This document shows positions 16,118 through 24,845 of a DNA stretch of 57,414 bases, piece after piece. The translations under genes and the position numbers were made by a program. Under the pieces are notes generated by a model. It was not told the origin of the DNA. It saw only the letters and a list, made by a program, of their open reading frames with translations, and did not search any database. Every line of letters starts with the position of its first letter. Position 1 is the stretch's first letter. Source of the stretch: UBA5614 sp034678545 (GTDB taxonomy: Bacteria; Cloacimonadota; Cloacimonadia; Cloacimonadales; Cloacimonadaceae); contig JAXDBS010000077.1 in NCBI GenBank assembly GCA_034678545.1, forward strand, positions 1 through 57,414, written 5' to 3'.

Positions 16118-18253
16118 ATGAATAGAGAATCCGGGCCTCCCGACGGGCTGGACATCGCCTCTGAATTTCCACCCAATACGTTTGAAGAATGGAAAACGGC
16201 AGTTGAAGAAACGCTCAAGGGCGTTCCCTTTGACAAAGCGATGACCACCAAAACGTATGAGGGGATTGATCTTCAGCCCATATACTGCATGACGGACATA
16301 CAGGATCTGCCACATCTGAATTCCTTCCCAGGGCACCCGCCCTACGTGCGCGGAAATACGGCGGATGGTCATATCCTTCGCAGTTGGATAATAGCGCAGG
16401 AACAGAATCATCCGGATCCCACCCAAGCCAACCGGATAATATTGGATGAACTGAACAAAGGTTTGACGGCCGTCAACCTGAAGCTGGACAGATACACGAA
16501 ATGGGCCACGCTGCCTGTATTGGAAACTTTCCACCCGGACGGCATCTGGCTTAACGGCCTGGATGACCTCCGCTCCCTGTTGAAGGGAGTTAACCTGTCA
16601 GCGGTTCCACTCCTGATAAAAACAGGCGAAGCAGGGCCTGTAATCCTAAGCCTCATCAACGCCTACTGCAAAGAGAACAAGATCGGGACAGAGACACTGA
16701 CAGGCCTGGTCGGTTTTGATCTGATTACATCGTTGCTGGAAGATGGAGAACTCCCTTTCCCCGAGACCGATAAGTGGGTCCCCTATTATCAGATGATTAC
16801 CTGGGCTACTGCCAACTCCCCCAAGTTGCGGACCATTCTACTAGACGGGCACTTCTGGGGTTCCCGGGGAGCGGACGCATTAACTGAACTCGCTTACTTG
16901 GTCTCTGCAGCGGCAGAATATATCAATGCCCTGCTGGATACGGGGATGACGATGGAGAAGATCTCACCCAGTTTCCAGATCAACCTGAACCTTGGTTCAA
17001 ACCTGTTCATGGAGATCGCGAAAGTCCGCGCCGCCAGGTTGCTTTGGTCAGAACTGATGCGGGCTTACGGCGCAAATCCGGAAAACCGCAAAGTATGGAT
17101 CCACGGAGTAACTTCCGCTTTTAACAAAACCATATATGAACCGTACGTCAACATCCTCAGAACAGCCACTGAAAGCTTCAGCGGAGTTATCGGTGGCCTG
17201 GACAGCCTGGAAGTGAGCCCCTTCGATTTCAGGATCAAGCCTGATGACGAGTTTTCTCGCCGGGTGGCGCGCAATCAGCAGATCCTTCTGGAAGAGGAAT
17301 CTCATCTCAACAAGGTTATCGATCCGGCCGGGGGCTGTTTCTACATCGAAAAACTTACGTCCCGGCTGGCTGAGGATGCCTGGTCAAAAATGCAGAAGAT
17401 AGTAGCCGAAGGAGGATTGTTCCAAGCGGTTTTGGCGGGAAGGATTCAGGCAGAAGTGCGGCAGAAAGCACAGGAAAGAAAGCAGAATGTTGACATGCGC
17501 AAGGATGTTTTCGTGGGTGTCAACATGTTTGCCAATCCCCTGGAACAACCTCTGGAGTTAACTGATGATTACAACCGGAAGGATCTGGAAGAACGTTATG
17601 AGTCTGCCCTGGCCAAGCAAGAAGAGCCAAGGCCCGGCCTGGAAGAAGCATTACAGAAACTGTCAGATCACGGCAACTATAAATCCACGATTGACCTCTT
17701 GACTGAAGCAATGCTGCTGGGGGCGACATTGGAAGAGGCCTATGACAGAATACTGGGGGAAGGGGCCGCCCTTACGACAGAAGCCTTACCGAGGTGTCAC
17801 GCCACGGGGGATTTTGAAGCACTCCGATCCAGAATTGACCAATACAAGCAATCCAGCCAGACTAGGCTGTTCGTATTCCTGGCCAATATGGGACCCCTTT
17901 CCCAGCACAAGGCCAGAGCCGATTTTGCCATGGGATTCTTCCAGGCAGGCGGTTTTGAGGTTCAAAGCAATGACGGATTTACAACCGCAGAAGAAGCGAT
18001 AGAAGCTGCGCTGCAATCGGGTGCCAAGGCTGTCTGCATCTGTTCAACGGATGATACCTACTCCGATTGGGTTCCCCAATTGGCAGGCGGGATAAAAAAA
18101 CGAAAACAGGACATGACAATGATTTTGGCAGGATTCCCCAAAGACATGGCAGAAAAATATGCTGAGCAGGGAATTGACATTTTCATCCATATCAAAGCGA
18201 ATGCCCTGGAAGCCCTGACATCGCTTGCCAACCGGATGGGGGTGGAAGCATGA
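16118..18253 (+). CDS. Methylmalonyl-CoA mutase, small (beta) subunit
   Basis: 711 residues. It has the TIM-barrel mutase fold (TFEEWKTAVEETLKGVPFDKAM at the N-terminus, FHPDGIWLNGLDDL, EISPSFQINLNLG-like strands, SGVIGGLDSLEVSPFD) and a C-terminal flavodoxin-like domain with QHKARADFAMGFFQAGGFEV. The cobalamin-binding DxHxxG motif is absent from that domain, as expected for the non-catalytic subunit of the heterodimer. AAGGAG stands 7 bases before the ATG at 16118. It overlaps mutB by four bases (ATGA). Together with mutB it interconverts methylmalonyl-CoA and succinyl-CoA, central to propionate production or oxidation. Confidence 0.93.
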   Translation: MNRESGPPDGLDIASEFPPNTFEEWKTAVEETLKGVPFDKAMTTKTYEGIDLQPIYCMTDIQDLPHLNSFPGHPPYVRGNTADGHILRSWIIAQEQNHPDPTQANRIILDELNKGLTAVNLKLDRYTKWATLPVLETFHPDGIWLNGLDDLRSLLKGVNLSAVPLLIKTGEAGPVILSLINAYCKENKIGTETLTGLVGFDLITSLLEDGELPFPETDKWVPYYQMITWATANSPKLRTILLDGHFWGSRGADALTELAYLVSAAAEYINALLDTGMTMEKISPSFQINLNLGSNLFMEIAKVRAARLLWSELMRAYGANPENRKVWIHGVTSAFNKTIYEPYVNILRTATESFSGVIGGLDSLEVSPFDFRIKPDDEFSRRVARNQQILLEEESHLNKVIDPAGGCFYIEKLTSRLAEDAWSKMQKIVAEGGLFQAVLAGRIQAEVRQKAQERKQNVDMRKDVFVGVNMFANPLEQPLELTDDYNRKDLEERYESALAKQEEPRPGLEEALQKLSDHGNYKSTIDLLTEAMLLGATLEEAYDRILGEGAALTTEALPRCHATGDFEALRSRIDQYKQSSQTRLFVFLANMGPLSQHKARADFAMGFFQAGGFEVQSNDGFTTAEEAIEAALQSGAKAVCICSTDDTYSDWVPQLAGGIKKRKQDMTMILAGFPKDMAEKYAEQGIDIFIHIKANALEALTSLANRMGVEA

Positions 18254-20430
18254 AACCTGACTTGACCAAGATAAAACCAAGCTTTGCTGAGGCTGGCCTG
18301 AGCTGGGATGAATTCAAAGCTCAAATCGAACAGCAGGCTCGGAGGGACTTTCAGGACCTGCTTTGGAAAACCAATGAGCAGATCACTGTGAAGCCGATCT
18401 ACACAGGCGCAGACGCAAAAGGTAATCCGCTGTTCGATTATATGTCCGGGTTGCCTCCGTTCCTGAGAGGGCCTTATCCATCCATGTTCATTCAGCGCCC
18501 CTGGACGATCAGGCAATATGCCGGCTTTTCCACAGCCGAAGAAAGCAACGCGTTCTACCGCCGCAACCTTGCCATGGGCCAAAAAGGGTTATCCATAGCA
18601 TTCGACCTGGCAACCCACCGGGGTTATGACAGTGACCACCCCCGTGTCATTGGTGACGTCGGTAAAGCCGGAGTGGCGATAGATTCCATTTTGGACATGA
18701 AGATTTTATTCGATGGCATACCACTGGACCAGATGTCAGTTTCCATGACCATGAACGGAGCCGTCCTCCCCATCATGGCCTTTTATATCGTAGCCGCGGA
18801 AGAGCAGGGAATTACAACCGAACAATTGACAGGCACTATCCAGAATGACATCCTCAAGGAATACATGGTCCGCAATACATATATTTACCCGCCCGAAGCC
18901 AGCATGCGGATCATCGCGGATATATTTTCCTACACATCAAAAAACATGCCCAAATTCAACAGCATCAGCATTTCCGGCTATCACATGCAGGAAGCGGGCG
19001 CTACCGCTGACCTGGAAATGGCTTACACCCTGGCCGACGGCTGGGAATACATCCGCACCGCAATCGGAGCCGGCATAGACATAGATGTGATCGCCCCCCG
19101 TCTTTCCTTTTTCTGGGCTGAGGGTATGAATTACTTCATGGAAGTGGCGAAACTGCGGGCCGCCAGAGTGCTCTGGTCTAAGATCGTCAAGGGATTCAGC
19201 CCTAAAAATCCCAAATCAATGGCCTTGCGGACCCACTCCCAGACCAGCGGCTGGAGCCTGACTGAACAGGACCCGTTCAACAATGTCACCCGCACATGCA
19301 TAGAAGCATTGGCAGCCACGCTCGGACACACTCAGTCACTGCATACCAATTCTCTGGACGAGGCGATTGCCCTGCCAACCGATTTCTCGGCCCGCATAGC
19401 GCGCAACACACAGCTTTACCTGCAGAATGAAACAGGCATCTGCAACGTGATAGATCCTTGGGGCGGCAGCTGGTTTGTGGAAACCTTGACCAACGATCTG
19501 CTGCACAGGTCGTGGTCACATATCATGGAAGTCGAACAATTGGGCGGTATGGCCAAAGCGATAGAACACGGCCTGCCCAAAATGCGAATAGAGGAAGCCA
19601 GCGCCCGCCGGCAGGCCCTGATCGATTCCGGTTTGGAAACGATCGTAGGAGTCAATAAATATCGCCTGCAGGAAGAAACCCCCATTGATATCCTGGAAGT
19701 TGACAACACTGCGGTGCGGGAAGCTCAGGTCGCCAGATTAAGACAACTAAAATCCAACCGAGATGAGGCCAAGGTCGAGGCCGCGCTGGAAGATATCAAG
19801 AAATGCGCCGGGACCGGGGAAGGCAATCTATTGGATTGCTCAGTTAAAGCAGCCAGGGCAAGAGCCACCCTGGGCGAGATATCCGATGCCATGGAAAAAG
19901 TCTTTGGGCGTCATCAGGCCACTACCAAACTCATAACCGATGTTTATAACAGCGAGTATGGAAAGATGCATGAGATCGAAGAGGTCAGGATCCTGACAGA
20001 CATTTTTGCCGAACATGAAGGCCGCCGGCCCAGGATACTGGTGGCTAAAATGGGACAGGACGGCCATGACAGGGGAGCCAAAGTGGTCAGTACCGCTTAC
20101 GCTGACATGGGTTTCGACGTTGATGTCGGTCCCCTCTTCCAGACTCCCGAAGAAACGGCTCGCCAAGCAGTCGAGAACGATGTCCACATCATTGGCATGA
20201 GTTCACTGGCAGCAGGGCATAAAACACTTCTGCCCCAATTAATGCAGGAGTTGAAAAACCAGGGCCGGGAAGATATTATTGTAGTCGTGGGAGGGGTCAT
20301 ACCTTCCCAGGATTATGAATATCTGCTGCAACACGGGGCTGTGGCCATATTCGGGCCGGGGACCAAGCTGACTGAGGCAGCTGTGCGGATCATGAAAGAG
20401 CTGTTTGCAAGATACGGTATCAGGCTGTGA
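18250..20430 (+). CDS. Methylmalonyl-CoA mutase, large (alpha, catalytic) subunit
   Basis: 726 residues. Substrate and radical-cage motifs of MCM are present: RQYAGFSTAEESNAFYRRN (active-site Tyr), AFDLATHRGYDSDHP, SMTMNGAVLPIMAFYI, SGYHMQEAGA (His) and RTHSQTSGWSLTEQDP. The C-terminal domain has KMGQDGHDRGAKVV with the cobalamin-ligand His at residue 606, then GMSSLAAGH and VVVGGVIPSQDY. Adenosylcobalamin-dependent. The start codon overlaps the mutA stop and the stop overlaps the meaB start, so the three proteins are likely made in fixed ratio. Confidence 0.97.
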   Translation: MKPDLTKIKPSFAEAGLSWDEFKAQIEQQARRDFQDLLWKTNEQITVKPIYTGADAKGNPLFDYMSGLPPFLRGPYPSMFIQRPWTIRQYAGFSTAEESNAFYRRNLAMGQKGLSIAFDLATHRGYDSDHPRVIGDVGKAGVAIDSILDMKILFDGIPLDQMSVSMTMNGAVLPIMAFYIVAAEEQGITTEQLTGTIQNDILKEYMVRNTYIYPPEASMRIIADIFSYTSKNMPKFNSISISGYHMQEAGATADLEMAYTLADGWEYIRTAIGAGIDIDVIAPRLSFFWAEGMNYFMEVAKLRAARVLWSKIVKGFSPKNPKSMALRTHSQTSGWSLTEQDPFNNVTRTCIEALAATLGHTQSLHTNSLDEAIALPTDFSARIARNTQLYLQNETGICNVIDPWGGSWFVETLTNDLLHRSWSHIMEVEQLGGMAKAIEHGLPKMRIEEASARRQALIDSGLETIVGVNKYRLQEETPIDILEVDNTAVREAQVARLRQLKSNRDEAKVEAALEDIKKCAGTGEGNLLDCSVKAARARATLGEISDAMEKVFGRHQATTKLITDVYNSEYGKMHEIEEVRILTDIFAEHEGRRPRILVAKMGQDGHDRGAKVVSTAYADMGFDVDVGPLFQTPEETARQAVENDVHIIGMSSLAAGHKTLLPQLMQELKNQGREDIIVVVGGVIPSQDYEYLLQHGAVAIFGPGTKLTEAAVRIMKELFARYGIRL

Positions 20431-21578
20431 AAAGAAAAAAAGGCGGAAGTAAGCTACCTGAATGGGCTCCCGCCAACGCTGACCGGAAATTCGCCTCACG
20501 AATTATCGAAGGGGAAAGATCCGCACCTGCCACCAATAGCGCCTCATTGCAGGGAAATCGCTCCCGGCTTGCCTGGACAGACGTTGACAAACTTGTGGAA
20601 GGAGTTCTATCCTCTGACAGGACATTATTATCAAAAGCTATAACGCTGATCGAAAGCAACTCTACACAGCATTTCGCGCTTGCCCAGGAATTGGTCAAGC
20701 GTCTTTTACCATATGCGGGCAAATCAGTCCGGATTGGGATCACGGGCGTACCCGGCTCCGGGAAAAGCACTTTTATAGAAACATTCGGAAGCTGGCTGAT
20801 AAGTCAGGGAAACAAAGTGGCGGTATTGGCCATCGATCCCAGCAGCACAATTTCCAAGGGCAGCATTCTAGGCGATAAAACCAGGATGGAAAAACTTTCC
20901 CGCCTTGATAATAGTTACATCCGCCCCTCTCCCTCCTCAGGAGTATTGGGCGGCGTTGCTAGAAAAACCCGCGAGACGATCCTTACGTGCGAGGCTGCGG
21001 GTTATGACGTCATCCTGGTCGAGACAGTAGGCGTAGGGCAGTCTGAGGTTACAGTAAGATCAATTGTTGACTTTTTCCTTCTGCTTCAGATCACGGGAGC
21101 CGGAGATGAACTGCAGGGCATAAAAAAAGGCATCATGGAACTGGCTGATCTGATAGTGATCAACAAAGCTGACGGCGACAACAAACATAAAGCGGAAACT
21201 GCCAGGGCTGAAATTGCGCATATATTGAACTTTATCGCCCCCATAACGAGCGGCTGGAAAACGACGGCCATAACCTGCTCGGGCGTGGAAGGCATCAATA
21301 TAGATAGTATCTGGAAGATCATTACAGACTTTACCGAACAAACCAAGGTCAGCGGTATCTTCCAGCAAAGGCGGATGGATCAGCAATTGGAATGGCTGGA
21401 TTCAATGTTGACAGATGCATTGCTGGACTTGTTGCACAACGATCAGGAAGTACAGTATACATACAGGCAGCTTAAACAGGAAATCCTCTCGGGAACTAAT
21501 ACCCCCGCTCTGGCGGCAAGCATTTTAATAGAGCTTTTCAGAAAGAATATCAGCCCTGTCAAGAGCGGGGATGGTTGA
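20427..21578 (+). CDS. MeaB/ArgK-type GTPase, methylmalonyl-CoA mutase chaperone
   Basis: 383 residues from a GTG that overlaps the mutB stop (GTGA). Walker A GVPGSGKST at about residues 107-115, IDPSST, the P-loop GTPase core with ILVETVGVGQSE and VINKADGDN (NKxD specificity). MeaB guards adenosylcobalamin loading of the mutase and its protection from inactivation. It carries about 50 residues before the usual core, with a KLPEWAPANADRKFASRI stretch. The last 20 bases overlap the 3' end of the convergent phosphatase gene. A later start cannot be excluded. Confidence 0.93.
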   Translation: MKRKKGGSKLPEWAPANADRKFASRIIEGERSAPATNSASLQGNRSRLAWTDVDKLVEGVLSSDRTLLSKAITLIESNSTQHFALAQELVKRLLPYAGKSVRIGITGVPGSGKSTFIETFGSWLISQGNKVAVLAIDPSSTISKGSILGDKTRMEKLSRLDNSYIRPSPSSGVLGGVARKTRETILTCEAAGYDVILVETVGVGQSEVTVRSIVDFFLLLQITGAGDELQGIKKGIMELADLIVINKADGDNKHKAETARAEIAHILNFIAPITSGWKTTAITCSGVEGINIDSIWKIITDFTEQTKVSGIFQQRRMDQQLEWLDSMLTDALLDLLHNDQEVQYTYRQLKQEILSGTNTPALAASILIELFRKNISPVKSGDG

Positions 21579-23490
21579 ATTTCAGGACCAGAATCGACAG
21601 ATCATCTGTTTGACTGGTCTGGCCGATGAAGGTATGCACATCACCGATAATAGCATTGGCAATGCCTTCCGGAGTGGGATTCTGCATCTGTGATATTATC
21701 TCTTCCATTCTTTCTAAACCGAAGAATTCTTCCTGATCAGTCATAGCCTCCGTAATTCCGTCAGTAAACAGGATAAGATAGTCCTGGGCATCAAGCTGCA
21801 TTGATGAAGAAGATATTTTCAAGTCTTCAAAGATACCCATAGCAGTGCAATGAGTTTCGCCAAACCGGATACTTGAGAGCCCGGGTTTTTTTAGACATAA
21901 CGGAGTGTGACCCGCATTGCAGTAATCGACGACTCCGGTTTTCAAGTCTAGGGTTCCGACAATACAGGTAATGAAATTTGCCTGTTTGTTGTTTGCACAG
22001 AGATAAGAATTCACTTCCCGGACAATTGATACGACTGAACTTGAATATCTGGCCTGCGATCGGATCAGCGTCTGGGCCATCGTCATTAGGATAGAGGCTA
22101 CAATACCCTTGCCAAATACATCTGCAATCACAAAGCATAAAAAACTGTCATTAATCATAAAAGCATCGTAAAAATCCCCGCCGATGTCCTCGGCGGATTC
22201 CAGAATACCAAAGATACTGACTTCCTTAACCTCCGTTAGCAGATTTTGGTTGGAAGGTATGATTTTTTGCTGTATCTGTGCTGCAAATTTTAACTCTGCA
22301 GTAATCCTGTCCTTTTCCTTGGTTGTGATGACAAGATTCTCCATGAAGGTTTTTAGTTCGCGCTGCATGCGGGAAAAAGACGTGGTCAGCCTTGAGACCT
22401 CGTTTTGCATGTTAGAATCTGGTATGACCGCGTTGAAGTCGCCAGCACCAATCTTTTCAGTTGCTTTTACAAGAGCTCTCAGTGGTTTGAAAATTGAGTT
22501 TATCCTTACGTAAACAGAAACAAGAAGCAGCAGTAATCCGAAAACAAGTATCAGGTTAAAGATCAATATGACGCGATTTAGGTCACCCATTATCTCGCTG
22601 TCCCTGAATTCAACTCCGACAGACCATTTATTCAAGGAAACCGGAGCATAATACATCCACCGGGAATCATAGTGGGAGGATTTCGGTAGCCTGACAAAGC
22701 CCCTGCCACCTCTGACCATGTCTAGGCCAATACGGCTTAAATCCTCAACATTAACATGGCTGGCATAATTAAATATTGTATAGTTCAGAATAAGACTATC
22801 AGCCGGGTGTGTCACATAAGTCCCATTGCTGGTAAGGAGTGTTGCGAAGCCAGTCTTTAGGACTGTTGTCTGAGCAACAATCCTTTGCAACACTTTCAGC
22901 GAGATGTCTGTTCTGATTACTCCCGCCAGGATGGAATCGACAAAAATCGGTACGGAATAAGACGTAATAGGTTCGGTGTTAATCCTATTGTCAACCCATG
23001 GTTCAGACCAAAAGGGTCTTGCTGTGTATACAGGAATTATAAACCAGTCTTCGATCTGATAGTCTCCAGGGTCTTCCGAGGCATACAATGCCGTTGGTTC
23101 CTCTTCGAGAGTATGGTATGTAACAGGTTTTGCGTGCTTGTTCTTTCTCAGGTATTGAGGAGTGTAAGCAACGCTGATTGATGATATTTCTTGGCTGGAA
23201 CTGATCTGATGCGAGAAATACTGCTTCTCATCCCAGTTCATTGCTTCCTGGCTGATAAGATATGCGTTGCTGTTAGCCTGGGTCTCGACCCTCGACAGTA
23301 TTCCCTCAATCTTGCCAATGTTATCTGCTGCCAGGCTCCGAGCCATCATCTCTGCGTTTTTTACCATCACTCTACGAATCATGACCTGGCTGACGCTGAA
23401 CATAAGGAGGAATATTATAATCGAAAGCATAATGATAAGCACCACCATTTGCAGTGCAAAGGTTTTCTGGAGTCTATTCAGAAATCTCAT
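21559..23490 (-). CDS. Membrane-bound sensor phosphatase: Cache-HAMP-PP2C (SpoIIE/RsbU type)
   Basis: 643 residues. Membrane segment at about 14-38, periplasmic sensor of about 260 residues with Cache-like features (FWSEPWVDNRINTEPITSYSVP, then VGVEF before the second membrane segment at about 305-328), a HAMP linker (KPLRALVKATEKIGAGDFNAVI), a short coiled coil ending in LKFAAQIQQKIIPS, and a C-terminal PP2C-like phosphatase with EDIGGDFYD, IADVFGKGIVASILM, YCNAGHTPL and LFTDGITEA, which carry the metal-binding Asp and Gly residues. Such proteins usually dephosphorylate an anti-sigma-factor antagonist. The start overlaps the upstream lipoprotein gene by 17 bases. No STAS or anti-sigma gene is nearby. 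Confidence 0.9.
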   Translation of the reverse strand: MRFLNRLQKTFALQMVVLIIMLSIIIFLLMFSVSQVMIRRVMVKNAEMMARSLAADNIGKIEGILSRVETQANSNAYLISQEAMNWDEKQYFSHQISSSQEISSISVAYTPQYLRKNKHAKPVTYHTLEEEPTALYASEDPGDYQIEDWFIIPVYTARPFWSEPWVDNRINTEPITSYSVPIFVDSILAGVIRTDISLKVLQRIVAQTTVLKTGFATLLTSNGTYVTHPADSLILNYTIFNYASHVNVEDLSRIGLDMVRGGRGFVRLPKSSHYDSRWMYYAPVSLNKWSVGVEFRDSEIMGDLNRVILIFNLILVFGLLLLLVSVYVRINSIFKPLRALVKATEKIGAGDFNAVIPDSNMQNEVSRLTTSFSRMQRELKTFMENLVITTKEKDRITAELKFAAQIQQKIIPSNQNLLTEVKEVSIFGILESAEDIGGDFYDAFMINDSFLCFVIADVFGKGIVASILMTMAQTLIRSQARYSSSVVSIVREVNSYLCANNKQANFITCIVGTLDLKTGVVDYCNAGHTPLCLKKPGLSSIRFGETHCTAMGIFEDLKISSSSMQLDAQDYLILFTDGITEAMTDQEEFFGLERMEEIISQMQNPTPEGIANAIIGDVHTFIGQTSQTDDLSILVLKFNHPRS

Positions 23491-24517
23491 GCGCGGTAAA
23501 CTCCTTATACGGCAAATGCTTCATTATAATTCCGTTCTCTATCAACATTCCAACTGCCGACAGATAATCCTCTTCTGAAAGTTCACCAAACTCTTTTGAA
23601 TTATGCATGACGGCATCGTGCATCTTCTCCAGCATCCACTTCTGATGAGGTATATTGACAGGAAGGTGTTCTTTCTTCAGATAATTGATCACGATAGAAA
23701 TGGCTTCATTCTGATGATTAAAGGCATATATCCACCCATCCAGAGTAGCCTCGGCAAAATCCCTGCATACTTCTGAATTATCACTAAAATACTTCAGATT
23801 GCAATAAATACCGTCCTCGGGTATGTTAACACCGTAATCGGCCAGGGGAAACACTATCAGTTGCTCGGGTTCGTTACCATGATTGATAAAAATGTCATAC
23901 TCATTGTAGTACATCATGTTCATGACGTCGACCACCCCGTGGGATAGAACATTGGTAGTCCAGGAAACCGGAACAATTTCAGCATTTATCTTATGTTTTT
24001 TTAAAAATGCTATTGAAGGTTCTCGGAAGTCATTTGGCCATAAGCCCACCCTTCTGCCATTAATATCTTCAATTTTTCTGATACCGCTGCTTTGCTTTGC
24101 CACCAGCAGCAAGGATGATTTTTGTGATGTTTGAGCAATATTGACGATCTGTTTGCCGTGGTCTATTTCACGCAGAGCGGTGGTTAAAAACATCGAAACG
24201 ATATCTGCATTGCCATGATTTAAGGCTTCTGAAGATGTTTTCTTGGGTCCCCCCATAGCTATCTGCACATCCAAGCCCGCGTTACTGTAAAATCGCTTTT
24301 CCTTGGCTATGTAAAACCCAGCAAACTGAGCTTGGTGAAGCCAATGGGTTTGGTATTTTACTGAAATGCCGATAGGGATCTCTGTTCCCTTTTTGTTAGA
24401 TGACGGCTTTTCTTCACTGATTTCTTTTGAATGTTCAGAACACGAAATCAAACATAATGCTGAAAACATGCAAATCCAAGATAAGGGAGCAACCAGTCTG
24501 AACATCCCTATTTTCAT
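23474..24517 (-). CDS. NMT1/THI5-like periplasmic binding lipoprotein
   Basis: About 347 residues from the ATG at 24517, chosen because GGAG stands 9 bases upstream; ATG 24532 lacks a site. Lipoprotein signal with LISC lipobox, then the binding-protein fold: YQTHWLHQAQFAGFYIAKEK, GLDVQI, NHGNADIVSMF, INGRRVGLWPND, VDVMNMMYYNEY. The sequence is of the pyrimidine/sulfonate/nitrate-type binding proteins (THI5/NMT1). No ABC permease or ATPase lies nearby; instead the next gene, overlapping by 17 bases, is a sensor phosphatase. It may act as a ligand-sensing partner of that receptor rather than as a transporter part; that is inference. Confidence 0.85.
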   Translation of the reverse strand: MKIGMFRLVAPLSWICMFSALCLISCSEHSKEISEEKPSSNKKGTEIPIGISVKYQTHWLHQAQFAGFYIAKEKRFYSNAGLDVQIAMGGPKKTSSEALNHGNADIVSMFLTTALREIDHGKQIVNIAQTSQKSSLLLVAKQSSGIRKIEDINGRRVGLWPNDFREPSIAFLKKHKINAEIVPVSWTTNVLSHGVVDVMNMMYYNEYDIFINHGNEPEQLIVFPLADYGVNIPEDGIYCNLKYFSDNSEVCRDFAEATLDGWIYAFNHQNEAISIVINYLKKEHLPVNIPHQKWMLEKMHDAVMHNSKEFGELSEEDYLSAVGMLIENGIIMKHLPYKEFTAHEISE

Positions 24518-24845
24518 ACCAATCATCTCCATTTAACGATTCAATAAAACCTCATATTCTTTTTGTCTAAAGCTTTTTAAATGATTCGAGCATCATTTGT
24601 CAACAGAAATCAGCCGGTTGTTTCCGGAAAGGAGATTCATATTGATGTCTGACATAGCATATCAGTATATTCTTGCTGATTTTGCTCAATGTCTTTCTAA
24701 GATGCATCAGTGGTCTTCCAGATACTAATTTTTCAAGCAGATCCATAAGGCTATTTGACAAAAAACAGCATCTTTGTTTTATTGGTCAGGAGATTAGTAA
24801 CTACCATAAAGAGAATACTTATGGCATAATAAGGATTAATAATAT
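24518..24845. other. Gene-free divergent region, with a possible small frame and promoters
   Basis: AT-rich 328-base gap between the divergent binding-protein gene and hutH. Putative minus promoter: TTGACA (24603-24598) for the binding-protein gene, with a weak -10. Putative plus promoter: TTGACA (24755-24760) then TTTATT (24778-24783) for hutH. A 27-codon plus-strand frame at 24645-24728 (MSDIAYQYILADFAQ and onward) has AAGGAG ten bases upstream of its ATG; it contains only two aromatic or His clusters and I do not regard it as a proven gene. Nothing else is recognisable. Confidence 0.4.
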
